Source: Peptoniphilus faecalis (GTDB lineage: Bacteria; Bacillota; Clostridia; Tissierellales; Peptoniphilaceae). Taken from it: a stretch of DNA of 64,000 bases. Below the pieces are notes generated by a model that worked only from the letters and a program-made list of their open reading frames with translations, was not told where the DNA came from and searched no databases. Position 1 is the first letter of the stretch. Each line of letters opens with the position of its first letter. The stretch covers positions 1-64,000 of the forward strand of contig NZ_JABDSR010000003.1 of assembly GCF_012976305.1 (NCBI RefSeq), in the 5' to 3' direction. The position numbers and the translations under genes were made by a program. This document shows, piece after piece, positions 35,582-47,482 of the stretch.

Positions 35582-35881
35582 TTGGCAGTAAAAATTAGAC
35601 TTAGAAGAATGGGTACAAAGAAAAAACCCTTTTATAGAATAGTTGTAGCAGACTCTAGAAGTCCTAGAGATGGAAAATTCATCGAGGAGATTGGTTATTA
35701 TAACCCACTTACGACTCCTAAAAAAGTTGTTGTAGACTCAGAAAAAGCAAATAATTGGATCAAAAATGGTGCAAAACCTACTGATACAGTTGACAGACTT
35801 TTCAGAGAAAACTCAGTATATAATGCTGGTGCAAACTCAAATAATACAGCAGAAGCAAGTGAATCAGAAGCTACTGAATAA
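35582..35881 (+). CDS. rpsP: 30S ribosomal protein S16
   Basis: A 99-residue S16. [20 protein letters not shown] at the start and [20 protein letters not shown] are family signatures. The start is TTG 35582, 6 nt after GGAGGTGA. The C-terminus carries a short Asn/Ser/Glu-rich tail (about 12 residues) beyond the usual end. It leads the rpsP-khpA-rimM-trmD-rplS cluster. Confidence 0.95.
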   Translation: MAVKIRLRRMGTKKKPFYRIVVADSRSPRDGKFIEEIGYYNPLTTPKKVVVDSEKANNWIKNGAKPTDTVDRLFRENSVYNAGANSNNTAEASESEATE

Positions 35882-35902
35882 CAGTATGTTTGGAGGACCA
35901 AA

Positions 35903-36136
35903 ATGGTTGAATTAATTGAATATATTGCTAAATCTTTAGTTGACGATCCTTCTTCAGTTGATGTAACAATGACTAGGAATGATAATTCAATTGATATTAG
36001 ACTTAAAGTTGCATCAAATGATATGGGAAAAGTTATTGGCAGACAAGGTAGAATTGCTAAGGCAATAAGAGCAATTTTGAAAGCTGTTTCACTCAAAGAA
36101 GATGTAAAGGTTAATTTAGAAATTGAAGAATATTAA
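35903..36136 (+). CDS. khpA: KH-domain RNA-binding protein KhpA (YlqC)
   Basis: A 77-residue single KH domain. The GxxG loop is in KVIGRQGRIAKAIRAIL (about 46-62). MVELIEYIAKSLVDDP at the N-terminus is typical. KhpA partners with KhpB/Jag in RNA binding and cell elongation in other Firmicutes; the partner is not in this window. TTGGAGG precedes the ATG, and the gene overlaps rimM by 14 nt. Confidence 0.93.
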   Translation: MVELIEYIAKSLVDDPSSVDVTMTRNDNSIDIRLKVASNDMGKVIGRQGRIAKAIRAILKAVSLKEDVKVNLEIEEY

Positions 36137-36626
36137 AGATTCAATTACGTGCATTGGCAAGATAATAAATACTCATGGTATTAAGGGTGAAATTAAAGTT
36201 GAGCCTTATACTTTTGACAACAAAAGATTTTCTGAACTAAAAAGCGTATTTGTAGGCGATGAATTAATAGAATTTTCTATTAAAAAAGTTAGAGTGAATA
36301 AATTTGTATACCTTACTTTTGATGGATATGAAAATATTAATGATGTTCTTATTTTAAAGGGCAGCTATATTTACATTAAAGATGAAGATAGACTAGCTTT
36401 AGATGAAAACCAATACTATATTTCTGATATAATTGGAAAAAAAGTTTATGATACTGAAAAAAATTATATAGGAATATTAAAAGAGGTATTGGAATATCCT
36501 GCTAATGATATTTTTATAATTGAAAGTGAAGATAAAAGTATTTATCAAATACCAGCAGTTAAGGAATTTATAAAAAAAATAGATTCTACAATAACTATTA
36601 AATTAATAGAAGGAATGATTTTGTGA
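36123..36626 (+). CDS. rimM: 16S rRNA processing protein RimM
   Basis: A 167-residue RimM, a 30S assembly factor that binds S19. The N-terminal barrel has CIGKIINTHGIKGEIKVEPY and FVYLTFDGYENINDVLILKG; the C-terminal PRC barrel has YYISDIIGKKVYD and VLEYPANDIFII. The start is probably the TTG at 36123 within the khpA end, since no later start precedes the conserved core; the ribosome binding site is weak, so coupling to khpA is likely. It overlaps trmD by 4 nt. Confidence 0.93.
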   Translation: MKNIKDSITCIGKIINTHGIKGEIKVEPYTFDNKRFSELKSVFVGDELIEFSIKKVRVNKFVYLTFDGYENINDVLILKGSYIYIKDEDRLALDENQYYISDIIGKKVYDTEKNYIGILKEVLEYPANDIFIIESEDKSIYQIPAVKEFIKKIDSTITIKLIEGMIL

Positions 36627-37366
36627 AAATAAGTGTTTTAACATTATTTCCCGAATTCATAAATAAGATTAGAGATTTTTCTATTGTTGGAAGGGCTATC
36701 GGCGAAGGTAAATTAGATCTTGAAACTGTGGATATTAGAGATTTTGCCATAAACAAATATCTGCAAGTAGACGATTATCCCTATGGCGGTGGACCAGGCA
36801 TGTTAATGCAAATTAAGCCAATAGTAGAGGCAATAGAATCTGTAAAGAAAAACAACTCTAAGGTTTATTATATGTCTCCACAGGGAGAGGTTTTGAATCA
36901 AGATAAACTAAAGGAACTTAGAAGCGAAGAACACATAATACTTTTAAGTGGCCATTACGAAGGTATTGATAATAGAGTCGTTGAAAATTACGTAGATGAA
37001 GAAATTTCCATTGGCGATTATGTTTTAACTGGTGGAGAGTTGGCATCTATGGTAATTATAGACGGTGTATCAAGGCTTCTCGACGGCGTTCTTGCAAGCG
37101 ATGAGTCTTTTAAAGAGGAGTCTCATTACAATGGTCTTTTAGAGTATCCACAATACACTAGACCAAAAGAATTTAGAGGATTTGAAGTTCCTGATATTCT
37201 TTTAAGTGGAGATCATGAAAAGATTAGAAAATATAGACTTAGAGAGTCTATAAAAAACACTTTGCAGAAAAGACCAGATTTATTAGAAAATAAAATTTTA
37301 AATGATGAAGAAAAAGATATATTGAAAGATTTACTGGAAGGAGGTAAAGACAATGGATTATATTAA
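36623..37366 (+). CDS. trmD: tRNA (guanine-N1)-methyltransferase
   Basis: A 247-residue TrmD, which methylates G37 of tRNA to prevent frameshifting. The knotted SPOUT fold is visible from [17 protein letters not shown] near 51, [15 protein letters not shown] near 110 and [20 protein letters not shown] near 130. The start is GTG 36623 overlapping the rimM stop. It overlaps rplS by 14 nt. Confidence 0.96.
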   Translation: MKISVLTLFPEFINKIRDFSIVGRAIGEGKLDLETVDIRDFAINKYLQVDDYPYGGGPGMLMQIKPIVEAIESVKKNNSKVYYMSPQGEVLNQDKLKELRSEEHIILLSGHYEGIDNRVVENYVDEEISIGDYVLTGGELASMVIIDGVSRLLDGVLASDESFKEESHYNGLLEYPQYTRPKEFRGFEVPDILLSGDHEKIRKYRLRESIKNTLQKRPDLLENKILNDEEKDILKDLLEGGKDNGLY

Positions 37367-37700
37367 AGCTATTGAAGATGAACAATTAAATGAAAATTTA
37401 CCTAAATTTAATGTTGGGGACACTGTAAGTGTTCACTATAAAATTATTGAAGGCGAAAGAAAAAGAATCCAAGTTTTTGATGGAACTGTAATAAAAATTC
37501 AAGGAAAAAGCTCTAGAAAAACTTTTACAGTAAGAAGAATTTCTTATGGCGTTGGAGTTGAAAGAACTTTCCTACTTAACTCACCAAGAATTGCTGATCT
37601 TGTTGTTACAAGAAAAGGTAGAGTTAGACGTGCTAAACTTTACTATCTTAGAGATAGACAAGGCAAGGCTGCAAAAGTTAAAGAAAAGACTAATTACTAA
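37353..37700 (+). CDS. rplS: 50S ribosomal protein L19
   Basis: A 115-residue L19. [40 protein letters not shown] and [18 protein letters not shown] are typical, with the basic [21 protein letters not shown] end. The AAGGAGGT ribosome binding site lies inside trmD. A modest terminator follows. The lepB-ylqF-rnhB genes that often follow in Firmicutes are absent. Confidence 0.96.
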   Translation: MDYIKAIEDEQLNENLPKFNVGDTVSVHYKIIEGERKRIQVFDGTVIKIQGKSSRKTFTVRRISYGVGVERTFLLNSPRIADLVVTRKGRVRRAKLYYLRDRQGKAAKVKEKTNY

Positions 37701-37704
37701 GAGT

Positions 37705-37727
37705 GGGACTTTAAGTCCTATTTTTAG
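37705..37727 (+). terminator. Terminator after rplS
   Basis: TGGGACT (37705-37711) pairs with AGTCCTA (37715-37721) around three bases, followed by TTTTT. A short stem but well placed at the end of the operon. Confidence 0.6.
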
Positions 37728-37768
37728 TATCTTTTATTTTGAACAAATAAATTAGAGAGGTGATATAT

Positions 37769-39403
37769 ATGAAAAAGATTTTTTTGGGAATTTTTTTAAT
37801 TATTATTTTGGCGGCAGGCACATTTTTATTTGTTGAAAATAGAGGAACTACTAAAATTTCAACTAAATACGATAAATTTAACTTTATAACTGAAGACAAA
37901 GACATTGACAAAGAAGATTTTTGTATAGAAGATGGAATGATTTACTTATCTCTTGACTACATAAAAGAATATTTAGATGAAAATATTTTTTATGATAAAT
38001 CAACTGGAGAAGTAAAAATAGAAAATGAACATGCGAATAAAATTTTAAAGTTAGATGAATATAAAGCAAAATTTAATAGCGGCACAATAGATTTAAGAGC
38101 ACCAGTTATTGAAAAAAATGGAAAGATTATGCTTCCAATTGAAGCATTTATCTACGATTATAATGTAAATCTTAGATATAATAAGGACATTAGACTTTTG
38201 CTTTTAGATTATAGAGATAAAGAATATGAGTTAACTAAAACTACAAAAGATACTTTTTTAAGGGAAGATAGTTCTCGAAGGAGTCCAATTATCAAAAAAC
38301 TTCCTGAAGGGGAAAAATTATATGTATATAGTGAAAAAAGTAAATACTATAAAGTTAGAATGCCTGAAGGATATGCAGGCTATGTTTTAAAAGATGATGT
38401 TGATGAAAATTTTGAAAAATTTACACTAGCATCTGCAACAAAAAACACATCTAAGAGTCCGATTAATTTAACATGGGACTATACTTATGCAGAACATTCT
38501 GATGAAAAAGTTAATCAAATAGTTGGAATTAATGGACTTGATGTAATTATTCCTACATGGTTTTCTATAAAAAATGGCAATGGCGACATGATAGACAGGG
38601 GAAATTTAAATTATATAAAAAAATATAATGATTTAGGTATAGAAGTTTGGGCTTACTTGGACAATTCTTTTGATCCAGATATTACTCATGAAGCTTTATC
38701 TAATAAGGAAACTCGCAAGAAAATCATTGATAAGACTTTAGAGCTTTGTAAAAAATATAATATGAAGGGAATAAACATTGATTTTGAACATACGAGGAAT
38801 GAAGATAGAGATAATATAACTGCTTTTGTAAGTGAGTTTAGAGAAAGTGCTGGAGAAAATTTTATCTTGACAATTGATGTAACTCCACAAATTTCTTCAG
38901 ATGTTACCAAAGAGCCTTACGACAGAAAAGCTTTAGCGGAAATTTCTGATTATATAGTAGTTATGGCTTATGACCAACACTGGGGTTCATCAGAAGAAGC
39001 AGGATCTGTTGCCCAATACAAATGGGTTGAGGGAAGTATAAATGTGCTATTTAGAAGCATTCCTAATAAAAAAATGATTTTAGGTGTTCCACTTTATACA
39101 AGATTATGGAAAGAATCAAAGGGAAAAGTTACATCAAAGGCAATTTCTATGTCTGAAGTTTCAAATATCATTGCATCTAAGGGTTTAAAACCAATTTGGG
39201 ACAAAGAGTCGCAACAAAATTATGTTGAATATCAAGAAAAGGACTCAACTTATAAAATTTGGATTGAAGATGCAAATTCTATTGAGAAAAAAGTTTCTCT
39301 TGTAAATAAATACAATCTAGCTGGAGTTGGAAGTTGGAGACGTGGATTTGAAACTCAAAATATTTGGGATGTAATTTCAAAAGAATTAGAGAAAACAAAA
39401 TAA
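37769..39403 (+). CDS. Membrane-anchored GH18 glycosidase with SH3b domain
   Basis: About 544 residues. An uncleaved-looking N-terminal membrane segment (FLGIFLIIILAAGTFLFV) is followed by a copper-amine-oxidase-N-like stalk (about 45-155), an SH3b domain (about 165-215, LREDSSRRSPII, GYAGYVLKDDV) and a family 18 hydrolase. The catalytic motif reads GINIDFEH near 335, with VVMAYDQHWG near 395 and LGVPLYTRLW near 435. This layout matches wall-remodelling YaaH/SleL-like enzymes of Clostridia. ATG 37769 follows GAGAGGTGA. It stands alone, between rplS and a convergent-type terminator. Confidence 0.88.
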   Translation: MKKIFLGIFLIIILAAGTFLFVENRGTTKISTKYDKFNFITEDKDIDKEDFCIEDGMIYLSLDYIKEYLDENIFYDKSTGEVKIENEHANKILKLDEYKAKFNSGTIDLRAPVIEKNGKIMLPIEAFIYDYNVNLRYNKDIRLLLLDYRDKEYELTKTTKDTFLREDSSRRSPIIKKLPEGEKLYVYSEKSKYYKVRMPEGYAGYVLKDDVDENFEKFTLASATKNTSKSPINLTWDYTYAEHSDEKVNQIVGINGLDVIIPTWFSIKNGNGDMIDRGNLNYIKKYNDLGIEVWAYLDNSFDPDITHEALSNKETRKKIIDKTLELCKKYNMKGINIDFEHTRNEDRDNITAFVSEFRESAGENFILTIDVTPQISSDVTKEPYDRKALAEISDYIVVMAYDQHWGSSEEAGSVAQYKWVEGSINVLFRSIPNKKMILGVPLYTRLWKESKGKVTSKAISMSEVSNIIASKGLKPIWDKESQQNYVEYQEKDSTYKIWIEDANSIEKKVSLVNKYNLAGVGSWRRGFETQNIWDVISKELEKTK

Positions 39404-39426
39404 CTAAAATTGACAATTTAGTTTTT
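39402..39426 (+). terminator. Terminator after the GH18 gene, overlapping the next -35 box
   Basis: AACTAAAATT (39402-39411) pairs with AATTTAGTT (39415-39423), with one bulged A, and six T follow. The TTGACA of the next promoter (39410-39415) lies in its apex. Confidence 0.6.
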
Positions 39427-39438
39427 TAAGTATAAAAT
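39410..39438 (+). promoter_or_regulatory. Promoter of the PLC-like gene
   Basis: A perfect TTGACA (39410-39415), 17 bp and TAAAAT (39433-39438). The -35 box sits inside the preceding terminator, an economical overlap. Confidence 0.7.
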
Positions 39439-39470
39439 TGAATAGTATTAAAATATAATTTTATTAGGAT

Positions 39471-40121
39471 GTGTTTAAAATTTTACCAGATACACATAAG
39501 ATTGTGGCAAAAATAGTCCACGATAGAATAAAAGATAAATATGATATCAATTTAAATTTAGAGAAAATGCTTTGGGGTTCAATTGCTCCCGATGTTTTAC
39601 CTTACTATAAGACAAAAAGACATTATTTTGATGAATCAGGGGATTATATAGCAAGAGAAATAAGTAAACTTATTTATTTTTCTAGATATTCCTATTCTGA
39701 GGGAAATGAAAGTAAATTATTTATTAACTATATTAGTAAAAAGCTTGGCATAATTATGCATTATCTTTGTGATTTTGTATGTTATCCCCATGCTTATAGA
39801 ATGACTTTTGTTGAAAATCTAAGGAAACATATTAAGTATGAACAAGATTTAGCTTTATATGCTAGAGAAAATAAATATTTAGAAGAAAATTATAGAGAAG
39901 TAATTTCTTTGGAAAACATAAAAATTTTTGAAAATTTAGATTTAAGTCTTGATAAAAAAATTAAAAAATATTTAGTTAATGTAATTGATGAGTATAAGAA
40001 TTCAAACCACAATTTCGATAATGATTTAAACTTTGCTTTAAATTTATCAACAAATATTTCTATTCTTGTAATTAAATCAATATTTGAATATAGTGGGGAA
40101 TTTGATATACAATTTATTTAA
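39471..40121 (+). CDS. Zinc-dependent phospholipase C-like protein
   Basis: A 216-residue protein resembling the zinc phospholipase C/S1-P1 fold. Candidate ligands are His8 in LPDTHKIVAK, Asp in WGSIAPDVLPYY, His in TKRHYFDE, and the MHYLCDFVCYPHAY stretch near 100. It has no signal peptide, unlike secreted clostridial phospholipases, so it may act inside the cell on lipids or another phosphodiester. The start is uncertain: GTG 39471 follows AGGA with too little spacing, but no better start precedes the conserved region. It has its own promoter and terminator. Confidence 0.72.
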   Translation: MFKILPDTHKIVAKIVHDRIKDKYDINLNLEKMLWGSIAPDVLPYYKTKRHYFDESGDYIAREISKLIYFSRYSYSEGNESKLFINYISKKLGIIMHYLCDFVCYPHAYRMTFVENLRKHIKYEQDLALYARENKYLEENYREVISLENIKIFENLDLSLDKKIKKYLVNVIDEYKNSNHNFDNDLNFALNLSTNISILVIKSIFEYSGEFDIQFI

Positions 40122-40129
40122 GAAATAAG

Positions 40130-40161
40130 ATTCTTTCGCTCTTTGGAGTGAAAGAATTTTT
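40130..40161 (+). terminator. Terminator after the PLC-like gene
   Basis: A 12-bp stem (40130-40141 with 40146-40157, one G-U pair) closed by a 4-nt TTTG loop and followed by five T. Confidence 0.8.
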
Positions 40162-40180
40162 ATAATTATGGAGGAAAAAG

Positions 40181-41176
40181 ATGAGAAATAATTCTAGTGC
40201 CACAAAATTAGACCTTAGAGAAACACAAATAGCAATTAAATCAGTGAAAGATTATTTTCAAAGAGATTTAGCAAATACTTTGAACTTACAAAGAGTTTCT
40301 GCACCGCTTTTTGTCCGACCTGAAACAGGACTTAACGACAATTTAAATGGGGAAAAAGCGGTAGATTTTTACTTGAAACATTATGGAATAAATGTAGAGA
40401 TTGTTCAATCTCTTGCAAAATGGAAGAGAAATGCTTTAAAAGAATACAAGTTTAACAAGTATGAAGGTATTTATGCAGATATGAATGCCATAAGAGCAGA
40501 AGAAGAACTTGATGAAATTCATTCTTCATATGTGGATCAATGGGATTGGGAAAAAATTATTGATAAAAGTGATAGAAATAAAGAGTATCTTTATTTAACT
40601 GTTAAAGAAATTTTTTCGGTTTTTAAGAGAACTGAAGAATACATTAATCAAACTTACCCCTATATACTTTCTAAAAAGTTGCCTGATGAAATATTTTTTA
40701 TAACATCACAAGAATTAGAAGATTTATATCCTGGTAAAAGTCCTAAAGAAAGAGAAAAATTAATTTGTAAAGACAAGGGAGCAGTTTTCATCATGGGAAT
40801 TGGAGAAAACTTAAATTCTGGAAAACCTCATGATCTTAGAAGTCCGGATTACGATGATTGGAAGCTTAATGGAGATATTTTATTCTGGGATGAAGTTTTA
40901 GATAATTCTCTTGAAGTTTCTAGTATGGGAATTCGTGTAGATGAAAACTCTCTAAAAAGTCAATGCGAACTTACAAATACAACTGATAGATTAAAATTAA
41001 AATATCATCAAGACATTTTAAAGGCAAATCTTCCATACACAATTGGTGGAGGTATTGGTCAATCACGAATTTGTATGTTTTTTCTTGAAAAAAGCCATAT
41101 TGGAGAAGTACAAGTTGGAGTTTGGGACGAAAATAATTTAAATTATTGTAGAGAAAATAAAATAAAATTATTATAA
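40181..41176 (+). CDS. asnA: Aspartate-ammonia ligase
   Basis: A 331-residue AsnA-type asparagine synthetase that uses ammonia and is related to class II aspartyl-tRNA synthetases. TKLDLRETQIAIKSVKDYF near the N-terminus, RVSAPLFVRPETGLNDNLNG (about 39-58), AVDFYLKHYGI and the C-terminal LPYTIGGGIGQSRICMFFL are diagnostic. GGAGG precedes the ATG. It is a single gene; no T-box or other leader is visible. Confidence 0.95.
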   Translation: MRNNSSATKLDLRETQIAIKSVKDYFQRDLANTLNLQRVSAPLFVRPETGLNDNLNGEKAVDFYLKHYGINVEIVQSLAKWKRNALKEYKFNKYEGIYADMNAIRAEEELDEIHSSYVDQWDWEKIIDKSDRNKEYLYLTVKEIFSVFKRTEEYINQTYPYILSKKLPDEIFFITSQELEDLYPGKSPKEREKLICKDKGAVFIMGIGENLNSGKPHDLRSPDYDDWKLNGDILFWDEVLDNSLEVSSMGIRVDENSLKSQCELTNTTDRLKLKYHQDILKANLPYTIGGGIGQSRICMFFLEKSHIGEVQVGVWDENNLNYCRENKIKLL

Positions 41177-41199
41177 TTTTAAAAAATTTACAAATTGGA

Positions 41200-41228
41200 T
41201 ACAAATCCTTCGGAATATATAGTATAAT
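41200..41228 (+). promoter_or_regulatory. Possible promoter of the 41258 gene
   Basis: A perfect TATAAT (41223-41228) with a poor -35 candidate TACAAA (41200-41205) 17 bp upstream. Confidence 0.35.
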
Positions 41229-41257
41229 ATTTTTATACGAAACCGGAGGATTTTTTT

Positions 41258-42016
41258 ATGGACTTGGCACAAAAATTAAATCAGAAGCCTTTTAAAATTG
41301 CCTTTAAGGATATAAAAAAATACCTAATTGCAAACTTCTTATACAATGGCGATTTGGATAGCATAAATATTTTACTTAACTTATACAATATTTATGAGTC
41401 AATCGAAAACATATACCCGAGATATGTTACTCTTGAAAATTTGAGAAAAGATATAATTAAAATTTATAGGCAAAAGGAAGGCATTGAGCTTATTGCACAG
41501 AACCTTTCTAGTCTAATACATGATGATATTAATAGATTAGAGCTTTATTTATATTTAGAAGCTTATAGGTTTGGGTTTAATTCAAAAAAACATATTAATA
41601 TGCTTGAAATAATTACATTAAAGTATCTAACTATTGATGAACTTTATAATAGAAAAAAACTTTTTCAATATGAATTTCGAAATGAGGAAGTTTTGTCTTT
41701 TAAAAAGTTAATTTTTAAAGAAATTAGAAAAGATAAGCAAATTAGGATTTTTATAAAAAATACACTTTCAGATGTTAAGAAAAAGTTGCTTAATGAAAAA
41801 ATTAATAGTATAAACGATCATCTTGATTTACAACTTTTTTTTAGGAGTGAAAACGACGATGTTAAAATTAGAGAGGTGGATTCATATCTGACTGAATCTG
41901 AAATTATTGCTCTAAATAATAAAGTTTCCAAGTTTCTTTACATAGATGGATTTAGGATTTTTAAAAATGGTTTTTGGGATGGAGTTAACGATAGAGTTTT
42001 AAAGAGATACAAGTAA
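41258..42016 (+). CDS. Hypothetical protein, 252 aa
   Basis: I do not recognise this protein. It has no signal peptide or membrane segment, no Cys or His cluster, and is rich in Lys, Ile, Leu and Asn, suggesting a mostly helical soluble fold. Visible stretches include RYVTLENLRKDIIKIYRQKEG near 58 and, at the end, FLYIDGFRIFKNGFWDGVND. An ideal CCGGAGG ribosome binding site precedes the ATG, codon use matches its neighbours, and a terminator follows, so it is very likely expressed. It sits between asnA and ruvC with its own signals. Confidence 0.8.
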   Translation: MDLAQKLNQKPFKIAFKDIKKYLIANFLYNGDLDSINILLNLYNIYESIENIYPRYVTLENLRKDIIKIYRQKEGIELIAQNLSSLIHDDINRLELYLYLEAYRFGFNSKKHINMLEIITLKYLTIDELYNRKKLFQYEFRNEEVLSFKKLIFKEIRKDKQIRIFIKNTLSDVKKKLLNEKINSINDHLDLQLFFRSENDDVKIREVDSYLTESEIIALNNKVSKFLYIDGFRIFKNGFWDGVNDRVLKRYK

Positions 42017-42040
42017 GGATAGTTCTACACTATCCTTTTT
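42015..42040 (+). terminator. Terminator before ruvC
   Basis: AAGGATAG (42015-42022), a 7-nt loop, CTATCCTT (42030-42037) and a T-run to 42040. The first stem bases overlap the stop codon of the 41258 gene. Confidence 0.8.
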
Positions 42041-42054
42041 AAAGTGGTGATAAT

Positions 42055-42549
42055 TTGGTAATAATGGGTATTGACCCTGGAATAGCAATAGTTGGATATG
42101 GTTTTTTGGATTTAAGGGGAAATTCTTATAAAGTTTTAGATTACGGTGCCATTACTACAATGCCCAAGGTTCCACTTGCAGATAGATTAAATTTAATTTA
42201 CGAAGAAATGAATGAATTAATAGAAAAGTATAAGCCTATTGATATTGCTTTTGAAGAATTGTTTTTTAACAAAAATGTTAAGACGGCAATTACTGTTGCT
42301 CAAGCTCGTGGTGTTGAAGTTTTGTCGGCAAAAAAAAGTGGTGCAGGTTTATATGAATACACGCCTTTGCAAGTTAAACAAGCTCTTGTAGGTTATGGTC
42401 GAGCTACAAAAGCACAGGTACAAGAAATGGTTAAGATCATTTTAAATTTAAGTAAAGTTCCAAAGCCTGATGATGTAGCAGATGCACTTGCAGTTGCAAT
42501 AACTCATGGAAGTTCAATTAAGTTTAAAGAAAGTTTTAGGATGATATAA
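42055..42549 (+). CDS. ruvC: Holliday junction endonuclease RuvC
   Basis: A 164-residue RuvC resolvase. The catalytic acidic residues are visible in VIMGIDPG (Asp7), [15 protein letters not shown] near 64 and [16 protein letters not shown] near 137. The start is TTG 42055 after GGTGAT. It overlaps ruvA by one base (TAATG) and leads a DNA repair/tRNA modification operon. Confidence 0.95.
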   Translation: MVIMGIDPGIAIVGYGFLDLRGNSYKVLDYGAITTMPKVPLADRLNLIYEEMNELIEKYKPIDIAFEELFFNKNVKTAITVAQARGVEVLSAKKSGAGLYEYTPLQVKQALVGYGRATKAQVQEMVKIILNLSKVPKPDDVADALAVAITHGSSIKFKESFRMI

Positions 42550-43133
42550 TGATAGAATTTTTAAAGGGCAAAGTACACTCAACAGATAGGGGGTATTTAG
42601 TTCTTGAAGTTAATGGAATTGGTTATATAATCAATATGATTTCAAGAGAGCTCCATACATTTTATAAAAATGAAGAAGTCTTTATAAATATTAGACTTAT
42701 CTTAAGAGAAGATGCTGCAATTTTATATGGATTTAAGGATAGCGAAACAAGAGATGCCTTTGATCTTTTGACAACAGTATCTGGAATTGGGCCAAAACTT
42801 GCCATGGGGATTTTAGATGGAGATGATGTGTCAAATATAGCAAAATATATTATATCAAAGGATGACAAATCTCTTGTGAAACTTCCTGGTGTTGGGAAAA
42901 AGACAGCACAGAGAATAATTTTAGAATTAAAGGATAAAGTTGAAAAATTAAATTTAAATCTAAATTTAGAAACAGAAGTTGTTAGTACATTTGATGAAAA
43001 TGATGATCCGGCAGTTGAGGCACTTATATCATTAGGTTATAATATATATGACGCAAGAAAAGTTCTTGAAAAGATAGATATATCTTTAGATATATCTGAT
43101 AGAATAAGAGAAGCACTGAAATTAATGGGTTGA
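42549..43133 (+). CDS. ruvA: Holliday junction DNA helicase subunit RuvA
   Basis: A 194-residue RuvA, which holds the four-way junction and loads RuvB. The N-terminal OB fold ([26 protein letters not shown]) is followed by two helix-hairpin-helix motifs, [15 protein letters not shown] and [20 protein letters not shown], and the C-terminal RuvB-binding domain with EALISLGYN. 4 bp separate it from ruvB. Confidence 0.96.
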   Translation: MIEFLKGKVHSTDRGYLVLEVNGIGYIINMISRELHTFYKNEEVFINIRLILREDAAILYGFKDSETRDAFDLLTTVSGIGPKLAMGILDGDDVSNIAKYIISKDDKSLVKLPGVGKKTAQRIILELKDKVEKLNLNLNLETEVVSTFDENDDPAVEALISLGYNIYDARKVLEKIDISLDISDRIREALKLMG

Positions 43134-43137
43134 TATT

Positions 43138-44139
43138 ATGGATAGAAATAGATTAGTCGAGCCAGAATTTATAGATGGAGATACAAAAGAAATTAGTCTT
43201 AGACCTAAGTGGTTAAGTGAATATATAGGTCAGGAAAAAATTGTAGATAATTTAAAAATTTTTATAGAAGCTGCAAAAAATAGGTCAGAGCCTCTTGATC
43301 ACACTTTACTGAGTGGGCCACCTGGACTTGGGAAAACAACTCTAGCTGGTATTATAGCAAATGAAATGGGAGTTAATTTAAAAGTTACATCAGGACCTGC
43401 AATAGAAAAACAAGGGGACTTAGCTAGCATCCTTACAAATTTAAATAATGATGATGTGTTATTTATAGATGAAATTCATAGATTAAATAAATCTGTTGAG
43501 GAAATTCTTTATCCAGCAATGGAAGATCACGCTCTCGATATTATTATAGGAAAAGGACCTTCAGCAAGATCTATTAGACTTGATCTTGCACCCTTTACAC
43601 TCATAGGAGCAACTACAAGAGCAGGAATGCTAACCTCTCCACTTAGAGATAGATTTGGAGTAATGTTAAAGTTAGATTTATATGACACAAAGTCTTTAGT
43701 AGAAATTATTATGAGATCTGCAAAAATTTTAAATATTCCAATTGAAGAAGAGGGAGCTATAGAAATAGCCAAAAGATCTCGTGGAACTCCTAGAATAGCT
43801 AATAGACTTCTAAAAAGGGTAAGAGATTATGCCGAAGTAAGAGAGGAAGGCGTAATAACTACAAAGGTAGCTATGAGGGGTTTAAATCTTTTAGAAATTG
43901 ATAAGTATGGATTAGATAATATTGACAGAAGAATAATTCTTACAATGATTGAGAAATTTTATGGGCGTCCTGTTGGAATAGATGCTATATCAGCTGCTAT
44001 TGGAGAAGATAAGGGAACAGTAGAAGATGTATATGAACCATATTTAATGCAAATAGGTTTTATTATTAGAACTCCTAGAGGTAGAGTTGCTACAAAAAGA
44101 GCTTATGACCATTTTGGAATAGAATATAAGGGTGATTAA
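43138..44139 (+). CDS. ruvB: Holliday junction DNA helicase subunit RuvB
   Basis: A 333-residue AAA+ motor of branch migration. Walker [15 protein letters not shown] (about 61-74), Walker [13 protein letters not shown], sensor [18 protein letters not shown] near 160, arginine-finger region and the C-terminal winged helix ([31 protein letters not shown]). Its end directly precedes the SpoIID-like gene by 1 bp. Confidence 0.97.
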   Translation: MDRNRLVEPEFIDGDTKEISLRPKWLSEYIGQEKIVDNLKIFIEAAKNRSEPLDHTLLSGPPGLGKTTLAGIIANEMGVNLKVTSGPAIEKQGDLASILTNLNNDDVLFIDEIHRLNKSVEEILYPAMEDHALDIIIGKGPSARSIRLDLAPFTLIGATTRAGMLTSPLRDRFGVMLKLDLYDTKSLVEIIMRSAKILNIPIEEEGAIEIAKRSRGTPRIANRLLKRVRDYAEVREEGVITTKVAMRGLNLLEIDKYGLDNIDRRIILTMIEKFYGRPVGIDAISAAIGEDKGTVEDVYEPYLMQIGFIIRTPRGRVATKRAYDHFGIEYKGD

Positions 44140-44140
44140 A

Positions 44141-45259
44141 ATGAAAAAAATCTTATTATTAGCAATAATATTTATGTTATTACCAATTAACCTTTTTGCT
44201 AAGGATGATTACGACAAAATTGATATTAAAATTGGAAAATCTGTAAATGAAAAGGAAAATTTAAAATTAAAATCTAAAAGTAATTTATTTATTATTACTT
44301 CAGATGACCAAGTTATAAATAAGACTAATAATAAAGAAATTGACATAATGTTTGATGGAGAAAATATTAATTTAAAAGGAAATAATTTTAAATTGGCAAA
44401 TTTTCCGCAAGATGGAGCTTTTTTAATAGGTTCAGATTCTCCAATATATGTGGATAAAATAAAAAGAAATTATAGAGGTGCAATTTCATTTAGAGTTAAT
44501 AATGGAAAATTAGACATTGTGAACAATGTAAAAATTGACGATTATTTAAGAGGAGTACTTCCTAAAGAAATGAGCCCAGAATTTCCAATGGAATCATTAA
44601 AGGCACAGGCTCTTTGCTCGAGATCCTTTGCAATAAATAATTTCAACAAATATATTAAAAAGGGATATAATCTCGATGACACGACAAATTCCCAAGTTTA
44701 TTATGGAAAAGATGTTGAAGAAAAATCAACTGATAAAGCTGTGGAAAGTACATTAGGAGAAGTAATTAAATATGATGGCAAAATTGCTGAAACAATTTTT
44801 TGTGCATCATCAGGAGGATATACCGTTTCATCATCAGAAGCTTGGGGCGGAAATTTTGTACCATACTTAATATCCAAGGAAGATCCCTATTCTACTTATC
44901 CATGGGAGTATACTATAAAGGATGGCGACTTAAAGAAATTAGATTTAACCGATATTTTGGGAGTTGATTTTGATTTAACAAACTCTAATAGAGTTAAAAA
45001 TATTACTTTTAATACATCTAAAGGAGATGTTACATTAAAGGCAAAGGATTTTCGAAATAAAATAGGAAATACAATAATTAAATCTACATTATTTGATATT
45101 AATTGCGACAATGGCAAAGTAATTATAAAGGGAAAAGGATATGGTCATGGAGTTGGCATGAGCCAATATGGTGCTGTAGAAATGGCAAAAAAAGGCAGCG
45201 ATTATAAGGATATTATTGAATTTTATTTTCCTGGTACAAATATTGAAAAGATAAAATAA
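44141..45259 (+). CDS. SpoIID/LytB-domain wall protein
   Basis: About 372 residues with an N-terminal signal or anchor ([19 protein letters not shown]). The SpoIID domain shows [23 protein letters not shown] (split near 137-159), [33 protein letters not shown] and the final [18 protein letters not shown]. SpoIID is a lytic transglycosylase of engulfment in sporeformers; similar LytB proteins boost wall amidases. ATG 44141 follows AAGGGTGAT. The ruvB-spoIID-queA order is common in Clostridia, so it does not prove sporulation. Confidence 0.9.
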   Translation: MKKILLLAIIFMLLPINLFAKDDYDKIDIKIGKSVNEKENLKLKSKSNLFIITSDDQVINKTNNKEIDIMFDGENINLKGNNFKLANFPQDGAFLIGSDSPIYVDKIKRNYRGAISFRVNNGKLDIVNNVKIDDYLRGVLPKEMSPEFPMESLKAQALCSRSFAINNFNKYIKKGYNLDDTTNSQVYYGKDVEEKSTDKAVESTLGEVIKYDGKIAETIFCASSGGYTVSSSEAWGGNFVPYLISKEDPYSTYPWEYTIKDGDLKKLDLTDILGVDFDLTNSNRVKNITFNTSKGDVTLKAKDFRNKIGNTIIKSTLFDINCDNGKVIIKGKGYGHGVGMSQYGAVEMAKKGSDYKDIIEFYFPGTNIEKIK

Positions 45260-45275
45260 TAATAGAAAGGCAAAA

Positions 45276-47413
<2,138 letters not shown>

Positions 47414-47417
47414 TTTC

Positions 47418-47446
47418 TTGTTAAGTCATGTAATTAAATGTATAAT
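47418..47446 (+). promoter_or_regulatory. yajC-scfA-scfB promoter
   Basis: TTGTTA (47418-47423), 17 bp and TATAAT (47441-47446), directly after tgt. Leader about 30 nt. Confidence 0.7.
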
Positions 47447-47482
47447 GTAATTATTAATTATATTATAAGAAAGGGGTTAATA

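Noticed and set aside
44141-45259. Evidence of sporulation from the SpoIID-domain gene
   Set aside because: SpoIID/LytB and YaaH-like wall enzymes also occur in non-sporeformers, and no dedicated sporulation gene is in the window.
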